Shown here piece after piece: positions 5,591 through 12,276 of a stretch of DNA of 15,279 nucleotides. Each line of letters opens with the position of its first letter. The first letter of the stretch is position 1. The stretch comes from M55B165 sp051744245 (lineage in GTDB: Bacteria > Actinomycetota > Humimicrobiia > Humimicrobiales > Humimicrobiaceae): assembly GCA_051744245.1 (NCBI GenBank), contig JBNJCV010000039.1, positions 1-15,279 of the forward strand, written 5' to 3'. The notes below the pieces were generated by a model. It was not told where the DNA came from. It saw only the letters and a program-made list of their open reading frames with translations, and ran no database searches. The position numbers and the translations under genes are program-made.

Positions 5591-8185
5591 TTATTTAGTG
5601 CTAAATTTAAGCTTTTTGCCTTCAGGACCGGTTGTTCCCACTACTACGTGGTCTCCTTCTTTAATTTCACTATTTAGCAGTTTCATGGCCAATACGTTCT
5701 GTATTTCCTTCTGGATGACTCTTTTTAGGGGCCTGGCTCCATAAACGGGGTCAAAACCTTCCTTGGCCAAAAGCTCTCTTGCTCCATCAGTAACCTCAAC
5801 GGTAAGCTTTTTCCCTTTTAGCACTTTTTCTAAATTTTTTATTTGTATGCCAACTATACTTTTAATTTGTTCAATACCCAAACGGTGGAATATGATAATG
5901 TCATCAACCCTGTTTAAAAATTCGGGCTTAAAATGATCTTTTAAAGCACTAGTTACCCTTTTTTTCATTTCTTCTTCTCCGCCTTTGGGTTTCAAATCAG
6001 TTATCCACTGGCTGCCAATATTAGAAGTCATAATAATTACGGTATTCTTAAAGTCTACCGTCCTCCCATGCCCGTCAGTCAACCTGCCGTCTTCCATAAT
6101 CTGTAGCAGTATGTTAAAAACATCATTATGAGCTTTTTCAATCTCATCCAATAATATAACGCTGTAAGGCTTTCTCCTTATGGCTTCCGTAAGGTATCCT
6201 CCTTCTTCATATCCAACATAGCCTGGAGGTGCTCCAATAAGCCTGGACACTGTATGCTTTTCCATATATTCTGACATGTCAAGCCTTACCATAGCCCTTT
6301 CATCATCAAACATAAATTCTGCTAAAGCCTTGGACAGTTCTGTTTTACCTACCCCTGTAGGTCCAAGAAATATAAATGAGCCTATAGGCCTGTTAGGGTC
6401 TTGGAGTCCTGCTCTTGCTCTTCTAATGGCATTAGAAACCGCAGTAATTGCTTCATCTTGTCCCACTACCCGTTGTTTTAACCTTTCTTCCATATGTACA
6501 AGTTTTTCAATTTCTGCTTCCATCAGCCTGGAAACGGGTATTCCAGTCCATTTAGAAACCGTTTCAGCAATGTCTTCTTCTTCAACTTCTTCTTTTAACA
6601 TTTTTTCATCCTTTTGGAGCTCGGATAATCTCTTGTTTTCCTCTTCCAGCCTCTTTTGCAGTTCAAGCAATTTTCCATACCTCAGCTCAGCCGCTTTCTG
6701 CAAGTCTGTATTCCTTTCAGCTTTTTCGGCTTCAGTCTTTGTCCGGTCAATTTCCTCTTTCAGGCTTCTAATCTTTTGTATAACCTCTTTTTCTTCGTTC
6801 CAATGTGCTTTCATGGCATTGCTTTTCTCTTTTAGGTCAGAAAGCTCCTTTTGAAGCTTTTCCATTCTATTCTTAGAGCCCTTGTCTTTTTCTTTTTTTA
6901 GCGCCTGTTCCTCTATCTCTAGTTGTTTTATCCTTCTCTCAATTTCGTCAATCTCTGTAGGCATGCTGTCTATTTCAATCCTTAATCTTGAAGCTGCCTC
7001 ATCTATCAAGTCTATAGCTTTATCAGGCAAATACCTATCCGATATATACCTGTCAGAAAGCACGGCAGCAGAAATTAATGCAGCATCCTTTATCCTGACT
7101 CCGTGGTGCACCTCATATTTTTCCCTGATTCCCCTAAGAATCGAGATAGTGTCTTCTACAGAAGGTTCATTTATAATTACTGGCTGAAACCTTCTTTCAA
7201 GGGCAGCATCTTTTTCTATGTGTTTCCTGTATTCATCCAGGGTAGTAGCTCCAATTGCATGCAATTCACCCCTAGCCAACATGGGCTTTAGCATATTGGA
7301 AGCATCTACAGCCCCCTCAGCTGCTCCAGCTCCAACTACGGTATGCAGTTCATCTAAAAACATTATTATATTTCCTTCCGACTTAGACACTTCCTTCAGT
7401 ACTGCTTTTAACCTATCCTCAAATTCACCCCGGTATTTAGCTCCTGCAACGATTGAACCCATGTCAAGGGAAATAACCTTTTTGTCTTTCAAGCCTTCAG
7501 GTACATCTCCGGTTACTATCCTTTGCGCCAAACCTTCAACAATTGCTGTTTTTCCAACTCCTGGATCTCCTATCAGAACAGGATTGTTTTTAGTCCTCCT
7601 AGATAATACCTGGATAACCCTTCTTATTTCGTCATCCCTTCCTATCACCGGGTCGAGTTTTCCTTTTCTTGCAAGTTCAGTAATATCCTTTCCGTATCTT
7701 TTAAGTGCCTGGTACTTTTCTTCAGGACTTTGATCCGTGACCCTCTGGCTGCCCCTTATATTTACCAGTATGCTGTAAATCATATCTTTATCTGCTCCAT
7801 GTGATTTCAAAATATTTCCTACTCTACCAGGGCTCTCAGCCATAGATATTAATATATGCTCCGTACTTACATAATCATCCTTCAAACTTTCTGCCTCTTT
7901 AAATGCATTATCTAATATCTCATTAAGTTGGGGGCTGATATATATCTGTGTGCCTCCCCCTGACACTTTCGGCAATTTCTCAATTATTTCTGCTAGTTCA
8001 TTTTTCAAATCATCTATGTTTATTTCCAATTTCTTAAGAATTGGATTTATTATATTCTTACTATCTTCAAGCAGTGCAGCCATTACATGCACATCTTCAA
8101 TGCTTTGATGTCCATGCTCTGAAGCAATCCTTTGTGCTCTGGAAAGAGCCTCCTGTGCTTTTATTGTAAATTTATCTATTTGCAT
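5591..8185 (-). CDS. clpB: ClpB ATP-dependent protein disaggregase
   Basis: The 864 residues are full length for ClpB, the hexameric AAA+ Hsp100 that threads aggregated proteins through its pore together with DnaK/DnaJ. Domains in order: N-terminal Clp repeat domain (about 1-150); NBD1 with Walker A GDPGVGKT (206-213), pore loop GAKYRGEFE (248-256) and Walker B IIMFLDE (273-279); the coiled-coil middle domain (about 400-535) that binds DnaK and separates ClpB from ClpA/ClpC; VSKWTGIPVSRL (543-554); NBD2 with Walker A GPTGVGKT (608-615) and pore motif GAPPGYVGYEEGG; and a C-terminal small domain with PVYGARPLKR. The start ATG is preceded by GAGGTGA at 5 nt. It lies 16 nt after dnaJ, so co-transcription is very likely. 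All key residues are present. Confidence 0.98.
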   Translation of the reverse strand: MQIDKFTIKAQEALSRAQRIASEHGHQSIEDVHVMAALLEDSKNIINPILKKLEINIDDLKNELAEIIEKLPKVSGGGTQIYISPQLNEILDNAFKEAESLKDDYVSTEHILISMAESPGRVGNILKSHGADKDMIYSILVNIRGSQRVTDQSPEEKYQALKRYGKDITELARKGKLDPVIGRDDEIRRVIQVLSRRTKNNPVLIGDPGVGKTAIVEGLAQRIVTGDVPEGLKDKKVISLDMGSIVAGAKYRGEFEDRLKAVLKEVSKSEGNIIMFLDELHTVVGAGAAEGAVDASNMLKPMLARGELHAIGATTLDEYRKHIEKDAALERRFQPVIINEPSVEDTISILRGIREKYEVHHGVRIKDAALISAAVLSDRYISDRYLPDKAIDLIDEAASRLRIEIDSMPTEIDEIERRIKQLEIEEQALKKEKDKGSKNRMEKLQKELSDLKEKSNAMKAHWNEEKEVIQKIRSLKEEIDRTKTEAEKAERNTDLQKAAELRYGKLLELQKRLEEENKRLSELQKDEKMLKEEVEEEDIAETVSKWTGIPVSRLMEAEIEKLVHMEERLKQRVVGQDEAITAVSNAIRRARAGLQDPNRPIGSFIFLGPTGVGKTELSKALAEFMFDDERAMVRLDMSEYMEKHTVSRLIGAPPGYVGYEEGGYLTEAIRRKPYSVILLDEIEKAHNDVFNILLQIMEDGRLTDGHGRTVDFKNTVIIMTSNIGSQWITDLKPKGGEEEMKKRVTSALKDHFKPEFLNRVDDIIIFHRLGIEQIKSIVGIQIKNLEKVLKGKKLTVEVTDGARELLAKEGFDPVYGARPLKRVIQKEIQNVLAMKLLNSEIKEGDHVVVGTTGPEGKKLKFSTK

Positions 8186-8201
8186 CTATTTCACCTCTTA
8201 T

Positions 8202-9182
8202 CTACACAATAATTTTAGCCCTAGGATTTTCTCCATAACTCTTGGCAAAATCCTCTAAGCTTTTTTCTTGCTGCTTAGTTAAATTTTCTGGAAGCATGAT
8301 CCTGATTTTTGCATACAGGTCACCGTTTCCCTTGCCTTTCAATTTTGGCATTCCTTTCCCCTTAAGCCTCAATGTCTTGCCCCCTTGGGTCCTGGCAGGT
8401 AATTTAGTCATAACCTTTCCGCCAAATGTGGGTATGTCTATTTTCCCTCCATAAAGCGCTTCCTTAATTGTAACCGGTACCTCGCAATAGAGGTCATCTC
8501 CTTTTCTGGTAAAAAATGGATGATCTGCTATATTTACAACTAAGTAAAGGTCTCCGCTTTGGCCTCCGGGCTGGCTTGGGCTGCCTTCACCGGCCACTCT
8601 TATCTTTCCCTCATCTTTTATGCCTTTCGGTATCTTTACATTAACATTCCTGGTTTTTCCGCCTTTCTGTAGCCTCAAGGATCTCTGGGTACCAAAATAT
8701 GCTTCCCGTAAAGTAATAGTTATACTTGATTGAAGGTCTTGCCCTTTTATATTTTGCCTTCTTGTTTTTTGCCTTTGGCCTCCAAATTGGGAACCGAAAT
8801 TAGAGAAGCCAGAATCCGTAGCTCCCCTTCCAAAAAACATTTCAAAAAAATCAGAAAAGCCTCCACCGCCCAGATCTTCAAAATTAAATCCAGCTCCGCT
8901 AAAGTCACGGCTATAGGTTCTTCTTCCACCGCCAGGCCTTCCAGCATTAGCATATTGTTTCCAGTTAGAGCCAAGTTGGTCATACTTTTTTCTTTTCTCA
9001 GGGTTCTTTAATACCTCGTATGCTTCCCCTATTTCTTTAAATTTTTCTTCAGCTTTTGGATTATCAGGGTTAGCATCAGGATGATATTTCCTGGCCAATT
9101 TTCTATATGCTTTTTTTATCTCATCCTGGGTTGCGTTCTTTCCTACCCCAAGAACTTTGTAGTAATCCTTATATTCAACCAT
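8202..9182 (-). CDS. dnaJ: DnaJ-family co-chaperone, class B (no zinc finger)
   Basis: The 326-residue protein has an N-terminal J domain (about 5-70) with the HPD motif at 34-36 that stimulates DnaK ATPase. A Gly/Phe/Arg-rich linker (about 78-140, rich in GGG and DFFEMFFG-type segments) follows, then the two beta-barrel substrate-binding C-terminal domains (about 148-320). The four CxxCxGxG zinc-finger repeats of classical DnaJ are absent, which makes it class B like CbpA. It is the only J protein in the operon, between hsp20 (95 nt upstream, with a hairpin) and clpB (16 nt downstream). AGGTGA lies 7 nt before the ATG. A separate class A DnaJ may exist elsewhere in the genome; the symbol is used in the broad sense. 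Confidence 0.93.
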   Translation of the reverse strand: MVEYKDYYKVLGVGKNATQDEIKKAYRKLARKYHPDANPDNPKAEEKFKEIGEAYEVLKNPEKRKKYDQLGSNWKQYANAGRPGGGRRTYSRDFSGAGFNFEDLGGGGFSDFFEMFFGRGATDSGFSNFGSQFGGQRQKTRRQNIKGQDLQSSITITLREAYFGTQRSLRLQKGGKTRNVNVKIPKGIKDEGKIRVAGEGSPSQPGGQSGDLYLVVNIADHPFFTRKGDDLYCEVPVTIKEALYGGKIDIPTFGGKVMTKLPARTQGGKTLRLKGKGMPKLKGKGNGDLYAKIRIMLPENLTKQQEKSLEDFAKSYGENPRAKIIV

Positions 9183-9218
9183 ATATTAATCACCTATATT
9201 TTTTCCCTTAATAATACC

Positions 9219-9244
9219 TGCCCATAGCTACTAAGCTATGGGCA
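9219..9244 (-). repeat. Perfect 11-bp hairpin in the hsp20-dnaJ gap
   Basis: TGCCCATAGCT and AGCTATGGGCA pair perfectly around a 4-nt loop, in the largest gap of the operon. On the minus strand no T-run follows, so it is not a normal intrinsic terminator. It may protect or process the mRNA, or tune read-through from hsp20 to dnaJ. Its outer 7 nt match the hairpin at 5564-5583. Confidence 0.6.
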
Positions 9245-9277
9245 AGTATACTATTTATTTCTTTCTACCGCAGAAGT

Positions 9278-9712
9278 TTATTTGCCTGAAATCTGTATTT
9301 TCTTCGGCCTCTTTACTTCTGCTTTTGGAACATGTATCTCCAAGACTCCATCTTTGTATGAAGCCTTTATCTTATCTTCTTTAATAGGAACACCGATATT
9401 AAATGACCTGTAGAATGAACCATAGCTTCTTTCCAGCCTTACGAAATCTTTTTCTTTTTCTTCTTTTTCATACTTTCTCTTACCTTTAATTATTAACTGG
9501 TTTTCTTCTACAGATACATCTATATCTTCTAGCTTCATACCTGGAAGATCTGCCCTTAAGGTTACCTCTTTATCTGTTTCTTTTATATCTACTTCCGGTG
9601 CCCATACAGCAGATCTTTTCTCTTGGGTTTTTTCTGTTCCTTCAAACCATCTTCCTATCTCATCTCTTAACTGAACAAGGTCACTAAACGAATCCCATCT
9701 TACAATTGGCAT
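9278..9712 (-). CDS. Hsp20 small heat-shock protein (alpha-crystallin family)
   Basis: Small heat-shock proteins are ATP-independent holdases that form large oligomers and hand clients to DnaK/ClpB. The 144-residue product has a short N-terminal arm (about 1-37) and an alpha-crystallin domain (about 38-130) with LPGMKLEDIDVSV, YGSFYRSFNIG, and the ASYKDGVLEI signature including the conserved G-V-L (122-124). It ends with the C-terminal IxI anchor (IQI, 139-141), so it is complete. I place the start at the ATG at 9712, because AAAGGAGG sits 7 nt upstream; an in-frame TTG at 9730 lies within or before this ribosome site and is unlikely. It follows dnaK by 31 nt and precedes dnaJ by 95 nt, so it belongs to the heat-shock operon. 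Confidence 0.95.
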   Translation of the reverse strand: MPIVRWDSFSDLVQLRDEIGRWFEGTEKTQEKRSAVWAPEVDIKETDKEVTLRADLPGMKLEDIDVSVEENQLIIKGKRKYEKEEKEKDFVRLERSYGSFYRSFNIGVPIKEDKIKASYKDGVLEIHVPKAEVKRPKKIQISGK

Positions 9713-9719
9713 GATACTT

Positions 9720-9728
9720 CCTCCTTTC
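9720..9728 (-). promoter_or_regulatory. Strong ribosome binding site of hsp20
   Basis: On the minus strand this reads GAAAGGAGG, 7 nt before the ATG at 9712. Its position decides against the upstream TTG at 9730 as start. Confidence 0.8.
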
Positions 9729-9743
9729 AATCATAAGTCAGGT

Positions 9744-11696
9744 TTATTTATTGTCCTCATCTTCAGCTTCAAATTCAGCGTCTATCACGTCTTCGTCTTC
9801 TTTTTCACCGCTTTGCTGCTGTCCGCCAGCCTGCTGTCCTCCGCCGGTAGCTCCCTGGCTTCCAGCACCAGGACCAGCTTGTCCAGCCTGGCCAGCACCA
9901 GCCTGTGCATATAACTTCTGGGATAGCTCATTCTGTAGCTTCTGAAGTTTTTCAGTTTCGCTCTTTATATCGGCTACATTGTCTTTATCCAGTACATCCC
10001 TTAATGCCTTAACCTGGTTATCAATTTGAGACTTCATATCTGAGGGAGTCTTATCTCCCAGATCCTTCATCAATTTCTCAGTTGAATAGATCAGGTTGTC
10101 AGCAGTGTTCCTAGCATCAATGAGCTCTCTTCTCTTCTTATCATCGTCTGCATGTTCTTTGGCTTCATTTACCATCTTGTCTATCTCATCCTCTGACAGA
10201 TGCGAGGTAGCAGTAATAGTAATTTTTTGTTCCTTTCCGGTAGCAGTATCTTTTGCCGATACATTAACTATACCGTTTGCATCTATATCAAAAGTTACTT
10301 CAATCTGGGGAACACCTCTTGGTGCAGGGGGTATTCCATCTAACCTGAACCTGCCGATGGTTTTATTGTCTTTTGCCATTTCACGCTCGCCTTGAAGAAC
10401 ATGGATATCCACACTGGTCTGGTTGTCAGCAGCCGTTGTAAATATTTCGCTCTTCTTGGTAGGTATGGTGGTATTCCTTTCTATCAGCTTTGTAAATACC
10501 CCACCCAGAGTTTCAATACCTAATGAAAGTGGAGTTACGTCTAGAAGTACTACATCTTTTACGTCACCTTTTAATACTCCTGCCTGTACAGCTGCCCCAA
10601 TAGCTACTACTTCATCAGGATTAACACCCTTGTGAGGATCTCTTCCAGTATAGTCTTTTACCAATTTCTGGATCACAGGCATCCTGGTAGCACCACCTAC
10701 CAATATAACTTCATCAATTTCATTTTTCTTAAGCCCTGCATCTTTTAATGCTTTTTCTAATGGCCCCTTGCACCTTTCAGTTAAGTCTTCAGTTAGTTGC
10801 TCAAATTTTGACCTGGTTATCTTCATTTCCAGGTGCTTTGGTCCATTTGCATCTGCAGTAATAAAAGGCAGGCTTACGTTGGTCTCAGTCACACTTGAAA
10901 GTTCTATCTTTGCTTTCTCAGATGCTTCTATCAGCCTTTGCAGGGATTGCCTGTCTTTTCTCAGGTCTATTCCCTGTTCTTTCTTAAACTCCTCGGCAAG
11001 ATAATTCATAATCCTGTCATCATAATCATCTCCGCCAAGATGCATATCACCATGGCTAGCTTTTACTTCGAAAACACCTTCTCCAACTTCCAGTACAGAT
11101 ACATCAAAAGTACCTCCGCCCAAGTCAAATACCAGTATTTTTTCTTCGCCTTTTTTCTCCAAGCCATATGCAAGTGATGCTGCTGTAGGTTCATTTATAA
11201 TCCTTAGAACATTAAACCCGGCAATTTTACCAGCATTCTTGGTTGCCTGCCTCTGGGCATCATTAAAGTAAGCAGGAACAGTAATAACTGCATCCTTTAC
11301 TTCCTGGCCGATGTAATCTTCTGCATCCCTTTTCAGTTTCTGCAATATCATTGCTGATACTTCCTCGGGGGTGTAATTCTTATCACCCATGTTAACTTCA
11401 ACCAAATTATTTCTGCCTTTTAATACATTGTAGGATACTATCTTTCTTTCACTTTCAACTTCATCATATTTCCTGCCTATAAACCTTTTAATAGAATAAA
11501 TAGTATTCTCCGGATTCAGCGCGGCTTGCCTTTTTGCAAGCTGGCCTACCAGTCTTTCACCTTTCTTGGTAATACCAACCACAGAAGGTGTAGTCCTTCC
11601 GCCTTCACTATTCTGTATAACAGTTGGCTTGCCGCCTTCCATAACTGCAATACAAGAATTTGTTGTTCCTAAGTCAATTCCTACTGCTTTAGCCAT
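9744..11696 (-). CDS. dnaK: DnaK (Hsp70) molecular chaperone
   Basis: The 650 residues are full length. The nucleotide-binding domain shows GIDLGTTNS (6-14), AYFNDAQRQATKNAG (142-156), NEPTAASLAYGLE (168-180), DLGGGTFDVS (191-200) and VGGATRMP (333-340). The interdomain linker DVVLLDVTPLSLG (381-393) leads to the beta-sandwich substrate domain, a helical lid, and a Gly/Gln/Ala-rich tail ending in the acidic EDEDVIDAEF motif, all typical of bacterial DnaK. The region after RFIGR (71-75) keeps the N-terminal insert (about 42 residues to YTPEE versus about 20 in B. subtilis), the state seen in Gram-negative-type DnaK. GGAAGG precedes the ATG. It lies 26 nt after hspR. The nucleotide exchange factor GrpE is not encoded in this operon. 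Confidence 0.98.
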   Translation of the reverse strand: MAKAVGIDLGTTNSCIAVMEGGKPTVIQNSEGGRTTPSVVGITKKGERLVGQLAKRQAALNPENTIYSIKRFIGRKYDEVESERKIVSYNVLKGRNNLVEVNMGDKNYTPEEVSAMILQKLKRDAEDYIGQEVKDAVITVPAYFNDAQRQATKNAGKIAGFNVLRIINEPTAASLAYGLEKKGEEKILVFDLGGGTFDVSVLEVGEGVFEVKASHGDMHLGGDDYDDRIMNYLAEEFKKEQGIDLRKDRQSLQRLIEASEKAKIELSSVTETNVSLPFITADANGPKHLEMKITRSKFEQLTEDLTERCKGPLEKALKDAGLKKNEIDEVILVGGATRMPVIQKLVKDYTGRDPHKGVNPDEVVAIGAAVQAGVLKGDVKDVVLLDVTPLSLGIETLGGVFTKLIERNTTIPTKKSEIFTTAADNQTSVDIHVLQGEREMAKDNKTIGRFRLDGIPPAPRGVPQIEVTFDIDANGIVNVSAKDTATGKEQKITITATSHLSEDEIDKMVNEAKEHADDDKKRRELIDARNTADNLIYSTEKLMKDLGDKTPSDMKSQIDNQVKALRDVLDKDNVADIKSETEKLQKLQNELSQKLYAQAGAGQAGQAGPGAGSQGATGGGQQAGGQQQSGEKEDEDVIDAEFEAEDEDNK

Positions 11697-11722
11697 ATAT
11701 ATCTACCTTCCCTTTCTAAATT

Positions 11723-12046
11723 TTATTTATCTTCCTCTTGATCTTTAATTTTTACCAAATAATTTTTGAAACAATCAACAACATCTTCAGGACACTTGTC
11801 CATTATTACTCTGTCTCTTCTCCTAATCAAAACAATTATAGAGCGCAAATTCATGCCCTGCTCATACATGAGCTCCCTCACATACTCAAGCCATTTTATA
11901 TCGCTCTTTGAGTAATAACGCTTTCTGCCCCTCCTAAGGGGGCAAACCAGCATAAATTTTTCATAATAATACAGTGTCCTGCTATTAACATCTAAGAACT
12001 CGGCTACAAGTTCAATCGGATAACTTTTATCCTCTTCATTAAACAA
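11723..12046 (-). CDS. hspR: HspR-type MerR-family heat-shock repressor
   Basis: The 107-residue protein has an N-terminal MerR winged helix-turn-helix: YPIELVAEFLDVNSRTLYYYE (9-29), wing LRRGRKRYYSKSDI (37-50), and second helix pair WLEYVRELMYEQGMNLRSI (52-70). EQGMNLRSI is close to the HspR signature (E-G-x-N-L-x-G-I). A short helical, basic-then-acidic tail follows instead of a metal- or drug-binding domain. HspR represses dnaK and clpB operons, using DnaK as co-repressor in known cases. Here it is the first gene of the unit it would control, 26 nt before dnaK, so autoregulation is likely. The start is TTG at 12046: an in-frame TGA (12055-12053) lies three codons upstream and GGTGA sits 6 nt before it. 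In Actinobacteria hspR is usually last in the operon, so the order differs here. Confidence 0.88.
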   Translation of the reverse strand: MFNEEDKSYPIELVAEFLDVNSRTLYYYEKFMLVCPLRRGRKRYYSKSDIKWLEYVRELMYEQGMNLRSIIVLIRRRDRVIMDKCPEDVVDCFKNYLVKIKDQEEDK

Positions 12047-12071
12047 TATCTTTCACCGACCTTGACTTAAG

Positions 12072-12098
12072 TTTATATAATAAAAATAATCTTGTCAA
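12072..12098 (-). promoter_or_regulatory. Likely sigma-70 promoter of the hspR-dnaK operon, with HspR-like half-sites
   Basis: On the minus strand TTGACA (12098-12093) is a perfect -35 box, followed after 15 nt by TATAAA (12077-12072). The spacing is slightly short; TAAACT at 17 nt is an alternative. HspR sites (HAIR, CTTGAGT-N7-ACTCAAG) are not present as a full inverted repeat. A one-mismatch half-site CTTGACT (plus strand, 12061-12067) sits near the predicted start, and CTTGTCA (12091-12097) overlaps the -35. The operator assignment is therefore only suggestive. Confidence 0.5.
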
Positions 12099-12134
12099 TA
12101 ATATTATAAAGAATTTTTTAAAAAATGCAAAATT

Positions 12135-12159
12135 AATTTTTCACTTTAAACGAAAAATT
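12135..12159 (+). repeat. AT-rich hairpin with T-rich tail in the divergent intergenic region
   Basis: AATTTTTC, a 9-nt loop and GAAAAATT form an 8-bp stem, followed by a T-rich run (12160-12177). In shape it resembles a plus-strand terminator, but no plus-strand gene lies immediately upstream. It separates the two divergent promoters. Confidence 0.35.
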
Positions 12160-12218
12160 ATTTTCTTTTCTTTTTTTGGAATTATACTTAAAAAGTTTCC
12201 TTTTTGCCAATTTTCTTT

Positions 12219-12247
12219 TTTACTTACAATAATAATGATAATATAAT
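12219..12247 (+). promoter_or_regulatory. Possible promoter of the ABC exporter operon
   Basis: TATAAT at 12242-12247 is a perfect -10 box, preceded at 17 nt by TTTACT (12219-12224, 4 of 6 matches to TTGACA). Predicted transcription would begin near 12254, leaving a leader of about 23 nt before the ribosome site and the ATT start at 12277. Confidence 0.45.
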
Positions 12248-12264
12248 TTATCTCTAAACTTGGT

Positions 12265-12270
12265 AAGGAG
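12265..12270 (+). promoter_or_regulatory. Ribosome binding site pointing to an ATT start codon
   Basis: AAGGAG is followed by a 6-nt spacer and ATT at 12277. No ATG, GTG or TTG occurs in frame between the upstream stop (12244) and 12457, so this site identifies the probable start. Confidence 0.6.
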
Positions 12271-12276
12271 CCAGAA

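Noticed and set aside
6276..7733. Several plus-strand open frames opposite clpB
   Set aside because: They are Ser/Phe/Leu-rich antisense shadows of the intact clpB coding sequence with no ribosome sites.
8202..9182. Classical class A DnaJ with zinc finger
   Set aside because: No CxxCxGxG repeats occur; the J domain, Gly/Phe region and C-terminal domains fit class B.
9710..9730. TTG at 9730 as the start of hsp20
   Set aside because: It lies over the strong GGAGG site; the ATG at 9712 is correctly placed behind it.
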